45,000 nucleotides of DNA, from assembly GCA_002104895.1 (NCBI GenBank), contig MCFG01000203.1:1-45000 (forward strand), read 5' to 3'. The notes under the pieces are model-generated. The model saw only the letters and a program-made list of their open reading frames with translations. It was not told where the DNA came from and searched no databases. Position numbers and translations under genes: made by a program. This document shows positions 13,251 to 27,133 of the stretch, piece after piece (the stretch's first letter is position 1; every line of letters starts with the position of its first letter). This DNA is from Anaeromyces robustus (taxonomy: Eukaryota; Neocallimastigomycota; Neocallimastigomycetes; Neocallimastigales; Neocallimastigaceae).

Positions 13251-14323
13251 ATTTAATCATAATAATATTAAGATATATAATTTAATAAAAATAATATATT
13301 ATTAAATTTTAAAAATATATTAAAAAAATAAATAAATGTATAATTATTATTATTATAAAACTATTTATATATATATATTTATATTTATATTTATATTATA
13401 ATAATCAATCTTAAAAAAAAAATATTATAAAATATCAATAATTAATATTTTTTTTGCTATATGAAATATAATATTAATGATATTTTATTATTATTTTTAT
13501 TATTTTGCCTTCTGAAATTATATATCTTAATTATTGATGTTTTATTATCCTCAATACTTTGTTAAAAAAAATAAATATGTAAATGCAAATGTAAATGTCT
13601 ATTATTGTTCATATTATTAGAAAATGTAGTTTTAATATTAATATTAAAACTACATTTTCATATTAGTTTCGAAAATGCGATATTATTAGAAAAAGAATAG
13701 ATTAATAATATAAAGTATAATAATTTAAAAAAAAAGAAATATAAATAATAATATAAATTATTTTATTTTAATATAATTTAATATATTATATAAAATATTT
13801 AAGAAATATAATATAATATATAAAAATTTAAATTATAATATAAATATATAATATCATAAATTACTTTTAATTAATTATATAATTTCTATTTTTTTTTTTT
13901 TTTTCAAAATTTTCAAAAAAATAGAAATTAATATAAAATAATATTATTTTAAAGAGATTATTTGGTAAATACTATAAATCAGGTTAATTATCCATTTTTA
14001 TAATATGAACTTGTTTTTTCATTGATATAATTTTTCCCTATCTATTATAATTATTTCTTTATTGCTCTAATTTTTCAATAGTTTTCATATTCATGTTTGT
14101 AATTATATTTTATAAAAAAAATTTTTTTTTCAATTATTTTGTATTTGTAGTAATTTAGGTAATTATTGTAATAATAGATGTATTTCTAGGTATAGATATT
14201 AAAGTAATAATTAATTATAAAAATTTTATCTTCAAAAATATTAGCTAATATTATTATTATATTAACATTATTTGAAAGATATTTTTCTTCATAAAATTTA
14301 TAATTGTCTTCAGATATATTATA
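13251..14323. other. AT-rich spacer with a 40-bp palindrome
   Basis: No gene is visible. The perfect palindrome at 13620-13659 and its flanking direct repeats are listed separately. Confidence 0.5.
13620..13659. repeat. Perfect 40-bp palindrome with no loop
   Basis: Each 20-bp half is the exact reverse complement of the other; the centre is between 13639 and 13640. The direct repeat atattattagaaaa occurs at 13611-13624, overlapping the left edge, and again at 13680-13693. This could be a relic of a small foldback insertion. Confidence 0.9.
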
Positions 14324-14803
14324 TTATACTTCAATATCTTTTTTAAACCAATGAGTAATTTAACAATATGGAATTGATTTAAATGGATCTTTATAAACTT
14401 CTTTACAATTTAAGAAACGTTCATATCCATTTTCTAAATCATTACCAATTTCATTAGGAACTTCTCCATTAAAATTACATATTTCATCACTTATTATTTG
14501 TCAACAATCATTGTTACTATATCTTTTAAACCATTATGGTTTTCTTTATCATTATCATTTGCTAATTTACATTGGGGACTATAGAAATTAAAAAATTCCT
14601 TTATATATTCTTCTCTTTCTAATTTTTCACATTTTTTCTTTCATTCCTCTAATCTCATTTCAGGTATAATATCAAATATATATTCATCATAACATGATAA
14701 CATTTTTTCACAATCAGAAACAACTTTTTCTTTTATTTCATTATTGTGATTTGTTAAACATACTTCTTTATAAAGATTGCCTATTTCTTTTATATTATCA
14801 ATT
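14324..14803 (-). pseudogene. Decayed Cys-containing protein gene
   Basis: The minus strand is coding-like but broken. The first piece reads IDNIKEIGNLYKEVC, then CEKMLSCYDEYIFDIIPEM, followed by an in-frame TGA after RLEE. It continues KKKCEKLEREEYIKEFFNF and SPQCKLANDND until a double stop. A shifted frame then gives ISDEICNFNGEVPNEIGNDL and CKEVYKDPFKSIPYC, a TAA, and finally ITHWFKKDIEV before its own stop at 14324. Codon use is far more protein-like than in the surrounding DNA, and regularly spaced Cys suggests a secreted disulfide protein. I do not recognise the family. At least two stops and one frameshift make it a pseudogene unless the assembly is wrong. Its 5' end abuts the (TTTA)n array. 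Confidence 0.7.
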
Positions 14804-14816
14804 AAATAAATAGTAT

Positions 14817-15135
<319 letters not shown>

Positions 15136-15829
15136 TTTATTTTGATTATAATCTTATTCATAGATTATATATACAATATATATAAACTATTTTAAGATTA
15201 ATTAATATTATATGATTAATTAAAATTTAGATTATTTCGATTATTTCAAATAAATAAAAGATTATTTAGATTATAATAGATCATTTTAAGATTATTATAT
15301 TAATTACTAAGATTAAATAAGATTAAATTTAGATTATTATTGAGATTATACGTTATTGAGATTATTACGTTTATTGAGATTGTTTTACATATGATACACG
15401 TGATAAATAAATTAATTTATATAAAATTTTTTTATAAATGATATATTATTATAATTTTATGTCAGACTTATTATTATTTATCAAAGCTTAATAGGTATTA
15501 TTTTATATTACAAGAAAATTAATTTTTGATAAGGTACATAATAAAATAAAAAAAAAAAAAAAAAAAAAAAAAAACTAAGAAATGAGTAAATTTTATATTT
15601 TATTTAATTAAATAATTAAAGAAAAAAATTAATCTATGTCGATATTACAATTTTATTACAATCAAAAATATCATTAATCCAATATAAATTTATCTAATAT
15701 TTATAGAAAAAATAGTTTTAATTATAAATAAATACAGTGAAGAATATTCTAATAAAAAATTTTTAATTTTTTAATTTTTTTTTTTTTATTAAAGACTTAT
15801 TTAAACATTTAAATTTAATACATTTTACA
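15136..15829. other. AT-rich spacer
   Basis: Contains short irregular repeats of AGATTAT/TTATTGAGATT (15185-15385) and a ~24-nt A run (15549-15573). No coding sequence or RNA gene recognised. Confidence 0.5.
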
Positions 15830-16840
15830 AAGCATTTTCTTTAAAACAGAAACCAAACAATTCAAATTATATTTAAGTCCTATACTATTTGTAATAAATC
15901 TCGTAATGACTTTTTATTATGAAAATTTTCTCTTGAATTATCATTTCTTAAAAAAGAAAACTGTAAAGACCCTGTGGTTAAAATAATTTTATAATTATAA
16001 CATACATGTAAAATATAGATTACCTATAAATAAAGAATATACAATAAAAAAAATTAAAATATAAAATAACCCTAAATATTATCTTCATAATCTTCATCTA
16101 AGTCCACATCTTTTTTTTTTTAGACTAGAATTAATCTTAATTTAAAATAATTTTATTTAAATTAAACATACATGTGATATATAGATTACGTAAAAGTAAA
16201 GAAAATAAATGGTAAAAGAAAAAGTTCAAACTTCTAACCTTTTCCATTCGAATCCGTCACGAAGTGCTTCTATTCTTATTATATCAATTGAGGATTTTTT
16301 TTTTATTTTTTTTTATTTTTTTTTTTTTTTTTTTTTTTGATTAATTAAGGCAAACTTCACGTATAAGTCATCAGCACTTTTAAGAAATGTATTTTTATCC
16401 TTTTCAAAGGTCTTACAATTGAATATCCAATGAGAAAAAAACTTTGCGTTTTTTTCACCACAGTAAGGGTAGCATGTAAGGAAGTTTTCAAGTATAGATT
16501 TACCTTTAAGTAGAAACTTATAACCGCTGCTTATTTTCATAATTCAGAAGAACCCCAGTTGGTATTGGGGGTATGATAGAGCAAGATCCTGTATATCTTT
16601 GGAAAGTCTATAAATTACATTTCATGTATATAGAAGCTCTTTTAGCTGAATTTTTCGTTAGTACATCTCTCATTAAATACTTATCAATAATTATCTTATT
16701 TTAATGTCTTACAATGAGAAAATACTTTATATTTTGTCATCACTGAAAGGGCAGCACGTAGGAAAATTTTCAAGTATTGATTTAAAAGTAAATCAACCAC
16801 TTTATATTAAATTAAAAACCGCTTCATATTCTTCATAATA
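15830..16840 (-). mobile_element. Fragmented non-LTR retrotransposon (LINE) ORF2 debris
   Basis: Several minus-strand pieces match LINE ORF2 C-termini. At 15900-15995 the decayed frame (TTGSL, RND...R) aligns with the same region of the LINE at 40362-40589 (TTGPLESSSFTRND); their DNA shares ccctgtggttRaaataa. The open frame 16313-16540 encodes YPYCG...SHWIFNC, the end of a zf-RVT-like Cys/His knuckle (H-x4-C kept, first Cys pair degenerate), and runs into a long A tract. A second, more decayed copy of that segment lies at ~16705-16840. At 16541-16680 there is further coding-like sequence with stops. A ~58-bp direct repeat occurs at 15978-16037 and 16142-16201. No intact reverse transcriptase is present. 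Confidence 0.65.
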
Positions 16841-16895
16841 AACACATTAATTAATTTCATATATTCTCTGTAATCCAAAAGACAACAAAACAAAA

Positions 16896-16935
<40 letters not shown>

Positions 16936-17437
16936 TAACAATTTCAAAAAAAAAAAAATAATAATAAATATAGTGATTTCAAAATTAAAATCAAAAAATA
17001 TCAAAATAACACAATTAATTAATTTCATATTTTATTATTTCCAAAATTTCAATATACACCCCATACACATAAATTTATTATTATTCATTCTATCTTATTT
17101 TATCCAAATAAATTTTTTAACAAACAATCAATTTTATTTATTTTTTTATTTATTGTTTTTTTTTTTTTATTTATTTATTTTATTTTATTTTATTTTATTT
17201 TTGATTTTTGCTTTTTGATTTTCGTTTTAACGTTTTTTTTTTTTGTACATATATTTTGCTATACTTGTATATACATATATATTTTTTTTTATAATTTTAT
17301 TATATTATAATTTTCCATTTTTCTCTCTCTTTTATTTTTTTTTTATTTATTTTATATATATATATAAGGGGAATCTAATATTAATTTTTTTTTATAAAAA
17401 ATTATATAAAAAAAAAATCAACATTATTTCAATAAAT
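16841..17437. other. AT-rich region downstream of the dockerin esterase
   Basis: Holds an (AAT)n run at 16896-16933 and T-rich low complexity. It includes the 3' flank of the esterase gene. Predicted frames here are low-complexity artefacts. Confidence 0.5.
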
Positions 17438-18628
17438 CTAGAATTTAGTGATGAAGTCCCAAGTTTCTTGTGGAACCCATGTTTGCCATGATCCTGGGTC
17501 CTTGTGTTCCCATTGGTGACCACCAGATTGAGTACACCATTTGACTGGGAAACGTTGGTCGACTTGTTTATATTCGTAACACTTGTGTGGACCATTTGGT
17601 TGAGCTTCTTCAGCTCTTTCATTAACAGCCTTACCACCATCAGAATTGTTCTTTAAGATAACATCACGAGCTTGACGACCCATTTGTGGAGTACAAAGAC
17701 CATCATCGAAACCAAGAACACCCATCCAAGCAATTGGTAAACCAGTATTCTTTGGAAGCCAGATGTTAACAGCAGCAGTTTCGTAAACAGCAACACCACG
17801 AAGTACTTTTTGGTGATCCCAAGCGAGACCATTAGAGAACATAGAACCATAACTGAAACCAGTAGAGAAGACACGAGATTCATCAATACAAAGATCAGTC
17901 TTTAATTTTTCAAGAAGTTCATCGAATAATTGATAATCTTCTTGACCCCATGGAAGTTGTTGACCGTTACCTTCTGGAGCAACGAAAATAGTAGTTTTAC
18001 CAGTATCTAATGGCTTTAAACCATAGTATTGTTCATTTCTGACATTAGCACCAGAACCTCCCATACATTGCATACCGAAAACTAAACGGTATGGATGATT
18101 GTTATCATAATTGTTTGGAAGATCAATGTGAACAAGACGGTTCTTTCTACCACCCCATTGGAATTGGAAGGAACCAGTTTTGATACCTGGACTCTTTCCA
18201 CAACCTTTAGATGGAACTGGATCATTCTTTAATTCATATGGGTAGGATGGAACAGCTGGAGTTGGAGATGGTTTAACGGTAGTAGTAGTAGTTCTTGTAG
18301 TTCTACCAGTGTTTGGATTACTTCCACCACTGACAATACCACACCATTCATTATTTTCAATACCCCACTTACCATTAGCATCAGTTTCAACTACAACAGA
18401 AGTAGATTGACAACACTTGTAACCAAGAGCAGTGGCCCAACAGTCACCACCAGTGGACATACCACACCAGTTGTTGTTTTCAACACCCCAATCACCATCA
18501 CTGTCAGTGTAAACAACATTCTTATTGTTAGCTGAACAACATGGGTAACCAAGTTTTTCAGAGAAACAAGCTGCAGAAGCGCTTGAAGCGAAAGCAGCAA
18601 TAGCAGATAAAGCAACGAAGAATTTCAT
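17438..18628 (-). CDS. Double-dockerin CE1 feruloyl esterase-type enzyme
   Basis: Intronless gene of 396 residues. Residues 1-19 ([19 protein letters not shown]) are a signal peptide. Two fungal dockerins (CBM10-like) follow at ~20-56 and ~62-97, each with the Cys pattern CF/CW...GYxCC...D.G.WG.ENN.WCG. A Thr/Pro linker spans ~100-128. The catalytic domain (~142-396) starts [18 protein letters not shown], typical of gut-fungal carbohydrate esterase family 1 feruloyl esterases. Ser259 (GFSYG) is the nucleophile; Asp308 or Asp309 (GFDDG) and His371 (SGGHQW) complete the triad. The dockerins should tether the enzyme to the extracellular fungal cellulosome, where it would release ferulate cross-links from arabinoxylan. 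Third-position C use is clearly higher than in neighbouring genes, consistent with high expression or horizontal origin; bacterial origin of such domains is established for the phylum. Confidence 0.95.
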   Translation of the reverse strand: MKFFVALSAIAAFASSASAACFSEKLGYPCCSANNKNVVYTDSDGDWGVENNNWCGMSTGGDCWATALGYKCCQSTSVVVETDANGKWGIENNEWCGIVSGGSNPNTGRTTRTTTTTVKPSPTPAVPSYPYELKNDPVPSKGCGKSPGIKTGSFQFQWGGRKNRLVHIDLPNNYDNNHPYRLVFGMQCMGGSGANVRNEQYYGLKPLDTGKTTIFVAPEGNGQQLPWGQEDYQLFDELLEKLKTDLCIDESRVFSTGFSYGSMFSNGLAWDHQKVLRGVAVYETAAVNIWLPKNTGLPIAWMGVLGFDDGLCTPQMGRQARDVILKNNSDGGKAVNERAEEAQPNGPHKCYEYKQVDQRFPVKWCTQSGGHQWEHKDPGSWQTWVPQETWDFITKF

Positions 18629-21600
18629 TCTGATTGTTTTTTTTTTTATTTATTTATTTTCTAACCAGAGAAAATATTATTTACAAGATTTATTTATTTA
18701 TAAAAAAAAGATTTTATAATCCCCTTTAATATTTTTTTAACTGTATATACAATATAAATAATAATAAAGAAAAAATAATTATTATTATTAATAAAAATTC
18801 TATTTAATATATTTAATATTATATTTCATAATTTTTTTTCTTGAATATTAATATTATATTAAAAATTAATTTAAAACATCACTTATTTCATTTTTTTTTC
18901 TATAATATTTAATTTTTCCTTTATAAAAAAAAAATAATTATTTATTTATTAAGATAGATACTTACTAAAATTTATTGACCTTAATTTATATATAATAGAT
19001 CAACTATTTTAAATTTTAAAACACTAAAATTTATTGACCTTAATAATATTAATAGATCAAATATTTACTAAATTATAAAATAAATATTTTATAAGTTTAA
19101 ATATTAATAATGCTGACCTTTTTTCACTGTATTTATACTTTTTTTTTATAAAATAATAATAATTATAATATCCAATATATTATATATATAATATTTTAGT
19201 ATATTATATTATAATATAATATATAGATGAATTATCTTCCGTTATTACCATTTTAGAATTAGGAGATACCTGGCAATGTTTATTAAATTTATTATTTAAT
19301 TAAATTTTTATAAAACAATAACAAAAAAAAAAAAAAAAAAAAAAAGTATTATATAATTAAAAAAATATTAATTTAAATTCAATTTAATAATTTTTATCTT
19401 ACCAAAATAATATATAGCAAATAATATATATTAATTATTACACATTAATAAAATAAATAATAAATTTCACATTGTTTATAATTATATAAATATTATTCAT
19501 TATATTAAACATATCAAACATTAATAAAAAAATTTTTTTAATTAATTAAATAGTATTTTGTATAACGTATAACATTTAACGTAACTAAATATTTTTTTTT
19601 AAAAAAAAAATATTTATAATATATAATACTATATATATTAACAATATTATTATTAATATTATAATTATTATTCACTACTAAGTAATAATATATGGTTTCA
19701 TATTACATATATTCCATAACAATATATTTTTATATAATAATAATATATTATTATATAAATTAATATATGAATAATATAAAATATTCAAAATAATGTTTTT
19801 TTTTTAATAAATAGTATTTTTTTGTTTTTTCTATTTTTTCTTAATAATTTGGGTACAATAAATATAAAAAAATATTATTAATATATATATTCTAATATAT
19901 ATAAATATATCTTAAATTTATCAATATCTTAAATATTTTAAAAAAAAATTAACATATTAAAAAATTTTAATTATTATTGGTTAATTTTTTCTGTCTCACT
20001 TATTTCTTCATTGCACAAAAAAATAGAAACAAAAATTATTATGAAATTAAATTAATAATTTTTATTAATTATTTAATTAATACATTTTAATAATATTTAA
20101 TAATAAATAAATAAATAAATAACTCAACAATGAAATATTCTTAATATTATGTAAACACTATGTTCCTAAAAGACAACCAAAAAAAAAAGGATTCAACCAT
20201 GAGTAATTATAAATTCAGCAATGAGTAATTATAAATATTTATCCTGTGCAATGTAACATTTATATTTTTGATAAAATTTTAAATATAAATAAAAAAATTA
20301 TATAAAATAATTATATAATAATTTACTTTGAATAAAAAAAAATATTTTTTATAATTATTAATTAGATTTTTTTTGAAGCATTTAAATATATGCAATTTAT
20401 AATAATGATAAAATATTAAATAAAACTATTTTTTTAAAAAAAATTTTTTATAAAGTATTTTTTTTTATTTATATTCATACTCAATTATATATTGAAATTC
20501 TCGATTAATGTATATATTATATTAAAGTAACTATAATAAGTAATTAATATATACTAATATAAAAATTTTAATAATTTGTGTGACATTAGTAATAATTTAA
20601 TAATATGAGTAAGATGTATAATTAAATTTAATTATGAGTAAGAATATTTTCATTTATTATCTTGTTATATATTTATAATACATTATAATACAATTAAATA
20701 AAAATTAAAGTTTAATAAACATCTTTTGTATACTCCAATCTTTTTAATATAATATAAATTAGGTTATATATAAAATTAGGTTGAAGATCAGAAACATAAT
20801 AGTTAATATATTAATCATTAATTTAGTTATTTTGAATAATTATATATTAGATTATATAATTAAATATATTAATATATACTTATAATATATATAATATTAA
20901 CATTTAAGCAATGTAAAATTTTTGAAATATTAAACCTTAATGTATTAAATGAAAAATAGTACATAAATATTAATAAAAATACTAAAAAATTATGTATCTT
21001 TAACCAAAAAAAATTTTATAATTTTTTTTAATTAACTAATAATAATTTTTTGTATAACAATAATAATCATAACAATTTTTTTTTCACAATAACATGACAT
21101 TATTATTAAAAATACATCGATATATATATTAATTCCATAGAGTAAGTAAGAAAAAAAAATAACATTATTTATAAATAAATTCTATAGACACCTTTTTTTT
21201 TATATTTTATATATTAATTTATAACCTTAGAAAGGTATATGACTTTATAAATTTTTGTTTCATTAATATTTATAATATAATGACTAAACTCTAATTAATA
21301 TAATAATATGACTTATGCTTTATAACATAATGACTTACTTTAAATAATATGACTTTTTTATTAATTTTGTTATTTTTTAAAAAAAATTTTTTTTTTTTTG
21401 TTTCAACTGTAGACATTTAATATTTAATAAAAATATTTTTTTTCTTTATTAATTAAAAAACAAATTAATAAACCGTCTAAATAGAATTACGTAATTCCTT
21501 TTCAATAATATTAGACATAATTATCTTTCTTTATATAACTATTTAAAATAAAAATACTTCAAAGTTTTAAATTACAACATAACTTAAACATATTTAAATT

Positions 21601-24163
21601 GATAAAAATAGTATTATTAAATAGTAAGTAATAATTAACAATAATAAATAAATTTTTTAAAAAAATTAATTATAATGATTATAATTATTAAAAACAAAAA
21701 AAAATATAAAACATTTTAAATAGTAGAAAAAATCTATTTGTTTTAAATAACAGCATTACTTCAAAATATAGTTTTCTATAAAATACGATAAATATATAAA
21801 CCTAATTATTTTTATTGTTGTTTTTATTTTTTTTCTTGTATAATAATAAAAAAAAAGTACTTGAATTAAATTCATTCTCATTAAAAAAAATAGTATAAGA
21901 AAATAAAAGTAAAAATATACTTTTATATATAAATAAAATTAAAATTAAATATTTATAATCTTTTTTTTTTTTATATAAAAAAATCATAATAAAAAAAATA
22001 CAAAATAAAAAAAATAAAAATTTTAACACATATATATTTTGTTATGTCTCCACCGAAATTAATAATAAAATGACCAAAGAAACAAAATTTTGTATAATAA
22101 ACAATTAATATTCTTGTGAAATTATTAATAGAAATATGAATAATAAACTATTTATCTAAATTTATTTATTAATTCATTTACATATTTAATATTTTTAATT
22201 ATATAACTATGAAATTATTTATTTATTTTTTATTAATATCTTCACTTATTTTAATATATAGAAAAAAAAAAAAAAGAGAAAAGAAAAAAAAAATAATAAT
22301 TTTTTAAACTTTTATTAATTTTTTAACTTTATGTTTTGAATGAATTGGATCTTCATTGAATATATAATTATTTAATTAATCATCATATTATAAAATTATT
22401 ATTTATATTATTTATATTATTTATATGATTTATATGATTATCATTTAATACTAAAAAATGTTTTTTTTTTCTTTCTTTTTTGTAATATATTAATTATATA
22501 TTATATGTATATTGATATTTATTATATTTATTATATTTATATTTACATTGTTATTTACTTTTAATTTTTGGTTTACCTTTTTTTTTTTTTAATTTTTTTT
22601 TATTATTATTATTATTATTTTGTCTTTTGTTGTTTTCGAAAGCCTTAAATTATTTAATTATCTTTAACATAAAACTTAAATAATTATAATATTTAATTAA
22701 AAGAAAAATGGGACAAAATACATATATATCATATAGCATATTTTCAAAAATTTATATAATATACACTTTTATTCTTTGTCTTTATTTATTTATTCATTAT
22801 TTTATCTACATGATTAATAACTTTTGATAAACATAAATTAATATTTATTATTTAATAATTATTTGTTTATTTATAATATCTTTTATTTATTTATAATATA
22901 TATTTTATATATAATATAATAATTTTCTATTTATTATTTTTTATTATTATTTATTATTATTTATTATTATTTATAAATTATTCATTATTAATTATTCATT
23001 ATAATAATTAATATAAATATTTTTTATTTATTTATAATTAAAATATTAAATATTATTGTTTAATAATTAATATGTAATATATTAATATATAATAAGATTA
23101 AAATTTGCTAATAGAAGAAAAGTTTTTTATTATAAATCTACCACTTTTTTACATTTATATAGCTTTGTTGATTATTTTTCTATTTAACTTTATTTAATAA
23201 TATTATATATATTTATAAACAATCATGTTCATTTATTTTACATTGTTTTTATTTTAAATTATAAATATTATAAATCATTTAAAAAAAGGCATTTTTTACC
23301 TAAAAAAGAATTAATTAATCAATATACTTTCCATCTCTCTATAATTATCTATTACGTCATTTTAAATAAAAAGACATATAAATATATATATATCAAAAAG
23401 AAATAAAAGAAATTAAAGAAATAAAAAAAATGTATAAATAATAAAAAAAAAAGAGGGTTTTTATTATTATTATTATTATTATTTAATTAAAATGTACAAA
23501 ATAAAATAAATCTATTATATAATATATATAATCTTATATCTATAAATTGTTTATTATTCTATAATTATAATTGTTTACATATGTTTACATATAATTATTT
23601 ATTTATTTTTTTTTTTAGTTTAAACTTTATTTTTGTTAATTTTGTGTCTTAAATACAATGTTTATTTAGAGACTGTCTGTAAAAATAAATAAATATTATT
23701 ATTTTATTTTATAATATTTACCATAATACATTTATACCATAAATTAAAATTAAGAATTAAAATTAAATATATTAAAAGTATTTTATTACATATTATGACA
23801 TAAAAAAGATATTGCACTCTAAAATAATAAAACAATTTTCCATTGTTTATATTTTGCATTGATTATTAAACTTTTTTTTTTTGGAATAGTAAAAGAAACA
23901 ACATTATGGTTTATAATAGATTAAAGATATATAAATATTATAAATATGTTATTATTTATATATAATTATTTATTATTACCATACCATATATTATTATTAT
24001 AATAATATTCAATATTAATTATTAATCATTATATTACTTTATATTATTTATTAGAATTATTTTATTATTCTTATTATTTTATTATATGTTTATTTTTGAC
24101 TGTTTTTCTATACTGTTTTTCTATAGATTTTTTTTATTATTTTATTATTATCATCATATGTTT
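18629..24163. other. Gene desert, 5.5 kb of AT-rich DNA
   Basis: I find no convincing gene, tRNA or rRNA. The first part must hold the promoter and leader of the dockerin esterase. Contents include a short tandem duplication at 18964-19070, a less AT-rich patch at 19230-19275, a repeated atgagtaattataaat at 20199 and 20220, recurrent ATGACT words at 21230-21350, and many A/T homopolymers. All predicted frames here are low complexity. Confidence 0.55.
18964..19070. repeat. Imperfect tandem duplication, ~59-bp period
   Basis: actaaaatttattgacctta starts at 18964 and again at 19023, and both copies continue with a similar ...aatagatcaa.tattt segment. Confidence 0.75.
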
Positions 24164-24299
24164 ATTTATTATATGTTTATTTATTTATTATATATATATT
24201 TATTTATTTATTTATTTATTTATTTTGTTTATTTATTTATTAATTTATTTATTTATTTATTTTTTACCTATTTATTATTATTATTATATGTTTATATAT

Positions 24300-24374
<75 letters not shown>

Positions 24375-24380
24375 TTTTAT
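24164..24380 (+). repeat. (TTTA)n microsatellite
   Basis: Plus-strand TTTA array, interrupted in its first half and nearly perfect from ~24296 to 24376. Confidence 0.95.
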
Positions 24381-26467
24381 TTTATTTTTTAATAATATAA
24401 GCAAAAATTATAAAATTATAATATTATAAATATTATTTTCATTAATAAGCAAATCTTTATTACTAAACTTTTTTAATTTCTTTTTTCTTTTAGTGTCCAA
24501 CATATGAAAAAGAAAAAGAAAAAAAAAAAAATTTTTTTGAAAAAAAAAAAAAAAAACTTTATTTTATATTTATAATTATGGTGTTACGTGTTACAAAAAA
24601 TTATATTAATTCATATGACCTATTAAAATGAAATGTAATTTCAATATATAAAAATAAAATAGAATAAAATAAAATAAAATAAAAAGATGTAATGATAATA
24701 TTATTTATATAATAATAACTCAATTATATTATATTATATTTTTATATTATATTTTATTTTTATATTTTTTGTATTTTTATATTTTTATATTTTATATTTT
24801 TATAAATTATTTCATTTTATTATTACATAATTCTATTTTAAATATATAGAATAATATATAGAATAATACAAATATATATAAAAGTAAAACATCTGGTAGT
24901 TCACATTCACATATTTGAATAATATTTGAATATTCTTTTTTCCATTTTATTTATTTATTTTTAATAATTACATAATAAGATAATAAAATAATATTATATA
25001 AATAAATATAAAAAAATAGAATTAACTAAATAATAAAAAAATAGAATTAACTAAATATATTTATAGAAAAGATTAATAAATTATAATAACAAAAAAGAAT
25101 TTTGTATTATCTTCATTGTCATTATTTTGCTATCATTATAATAGTAATTAAAGAAAAAAAAAAAAAAGAGTAAGAAAGTTAAACAATATGAAATAATATG
25201 TATTATATATTATTATTAATAAAATTGTTTTAAATATTAATATTATTAATATTATCCATAATAAAATAAAATAAAAAAAACAATAAAATAAAAATTTTAA
25301 ATTTATCTTTTTAAGGTTTAATTATTTAATAATGGTAACATTACATGGTTAACTATTTTAAATTAATTATTAAAAATGATAGTGAAACCATTTTAATAAA
25401 AAAAAGTTTTTATTTATTTATTTAGGTATATAATACTAATTAATAATATACCAAAACACACCACATGCTTTAAAAAATTGAATAAAATTATTTTATTGAC
25501 ATATTAAATAAATAAAAAACAAATCTAATATTTGAATATTTTAATAATGATATTTAATATTAAAATGTTTATTATAAGAACATTTCAATAAAAAATAACC
25601 ACTATTAAATAATAAAACAACATCTTTTTTAACATAAAATAATAAGTGTTAATTATAATATTATTACTAAATTATATACTAATATTATAATATTTATAAT
25701 ATTTATTATTTTAATAATAATTATAAAAAATTTAAAAAAAAAAAAAGTTCATTATAAAATCAATTAATTATGCAAAATATCTAATAAATTAAAAAAAATT
25801 TTTTTTAATACTATATAAAATGACAAAAAGAGAAAAGCAAATAAATTTATTTATAGGAAAATAATGATAATGATGTTAACGAAAATAAAAAAAAAAAAAA
25901 AAAAAGTAAATTTACGTTTTTTATTTATATTATATTTATTAATTAATAATGCATATATTAATATTAATAATAATAATAATAATAATTTTTATTTAATTTT
26001 TATACTGTTTATTTTTATAATTATTCTTTTTTATACTTTTTCATTATTAAAATTATTTTAAATATAATATTTTTATTTTTATTTTTATTTTTATTTGTAC
26101 ATTATTATAACTAAGGAATAACATTTACTATTGAAAAGGAAAAATTTTTTACATAAATTTTTACATCATAAAAAAAAGAAATAAAAGGTATATATTAAAA
26201 TTTCCTTTTTTACTTATGATTATATTATTTTACCAATAAATTTTTTTTTGATACTAAGAAATTATTATTATTTTTTACCAATAATATGCTTTCCATTTAT
26301 AGGGTGAACATGTATTATGTCTTTCCATACAGATGTGATATTTTAATATTTATATTAAAACTTGTCATAATTAATATTTGTAATATTTATAATATTTATA
26401 ATATTTTATATATAATATTTTAATTTATTTTAATTATAATAATTTAATTATTTATTTATTTACCTAT

Positions 26468-26502
<35 letters not shown>

Positions 26503-26507
26503 CCTAT

Positions 26508-26538
<31 letters not shown>

Positions 26539-27133
26539 TTCTATCATTATTAAAATAAATGACTTTTAAATAATAAAGAAATATAAATATTAATATAAAT
26601 ATAATATGAAATTTAAAATTTAACACTTCAAATAAAATAATAATATTATATAATATCCTATATATATATATATATTATAAATATTATATTTTAAAAAATA
26701 AAATATTATTTTAATTTGATTATTTTTTTTTATTTAAACTTTTAATTTTAAATATTATTTACATTAATTACACTTTATTTATATAAATATTATGTTTAAA
26801 AAAAAAAAATTAATTTTTGCCTAATAATTTAATAAAACTATTTTTAAAATACTAAATGTATGAATATTATACTGATTATTTAAAATATATTTTAAATTAT
26901 TTTTGGTATTAATAAATATATTTATATTTATATGAAATTTGTTATAGGTATTGATATATTTATATAATAGTTTTAATAGATATGAATATTAACATTTATA
27001 AAAGTAATTTTATTAGGAATTCTTTTTCATTACTTTTTATATATAATATGATATATGTATAGGTATTAATTTTATTTATAATTTGGTTGGTTTTTGTTTT
27101 TGTTTTTGTTTTTTATTATTATTTTATTTTATT
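24381..27133. other. AT-rich noncoding stretch
   Basis: No gene found. It contains (AAAAT)n near 24654-24682, irregular TTTTAT repeats at 24735-24805, and a short TTTA array at 26452-26540 with two tacctattt interruptions. The region just before 27134 is the 3' flank of the minus-strand gene. Confidence 0.5.
26452..26540 (+). repeat. (TTTA)n microsatellite with TACC interruptions
   Basis: TTTA repeats interrupted by TTTACCTA at ~26459 and ~26499. The spacing suggests an internal duplication of the array. Confidence 0.9.
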
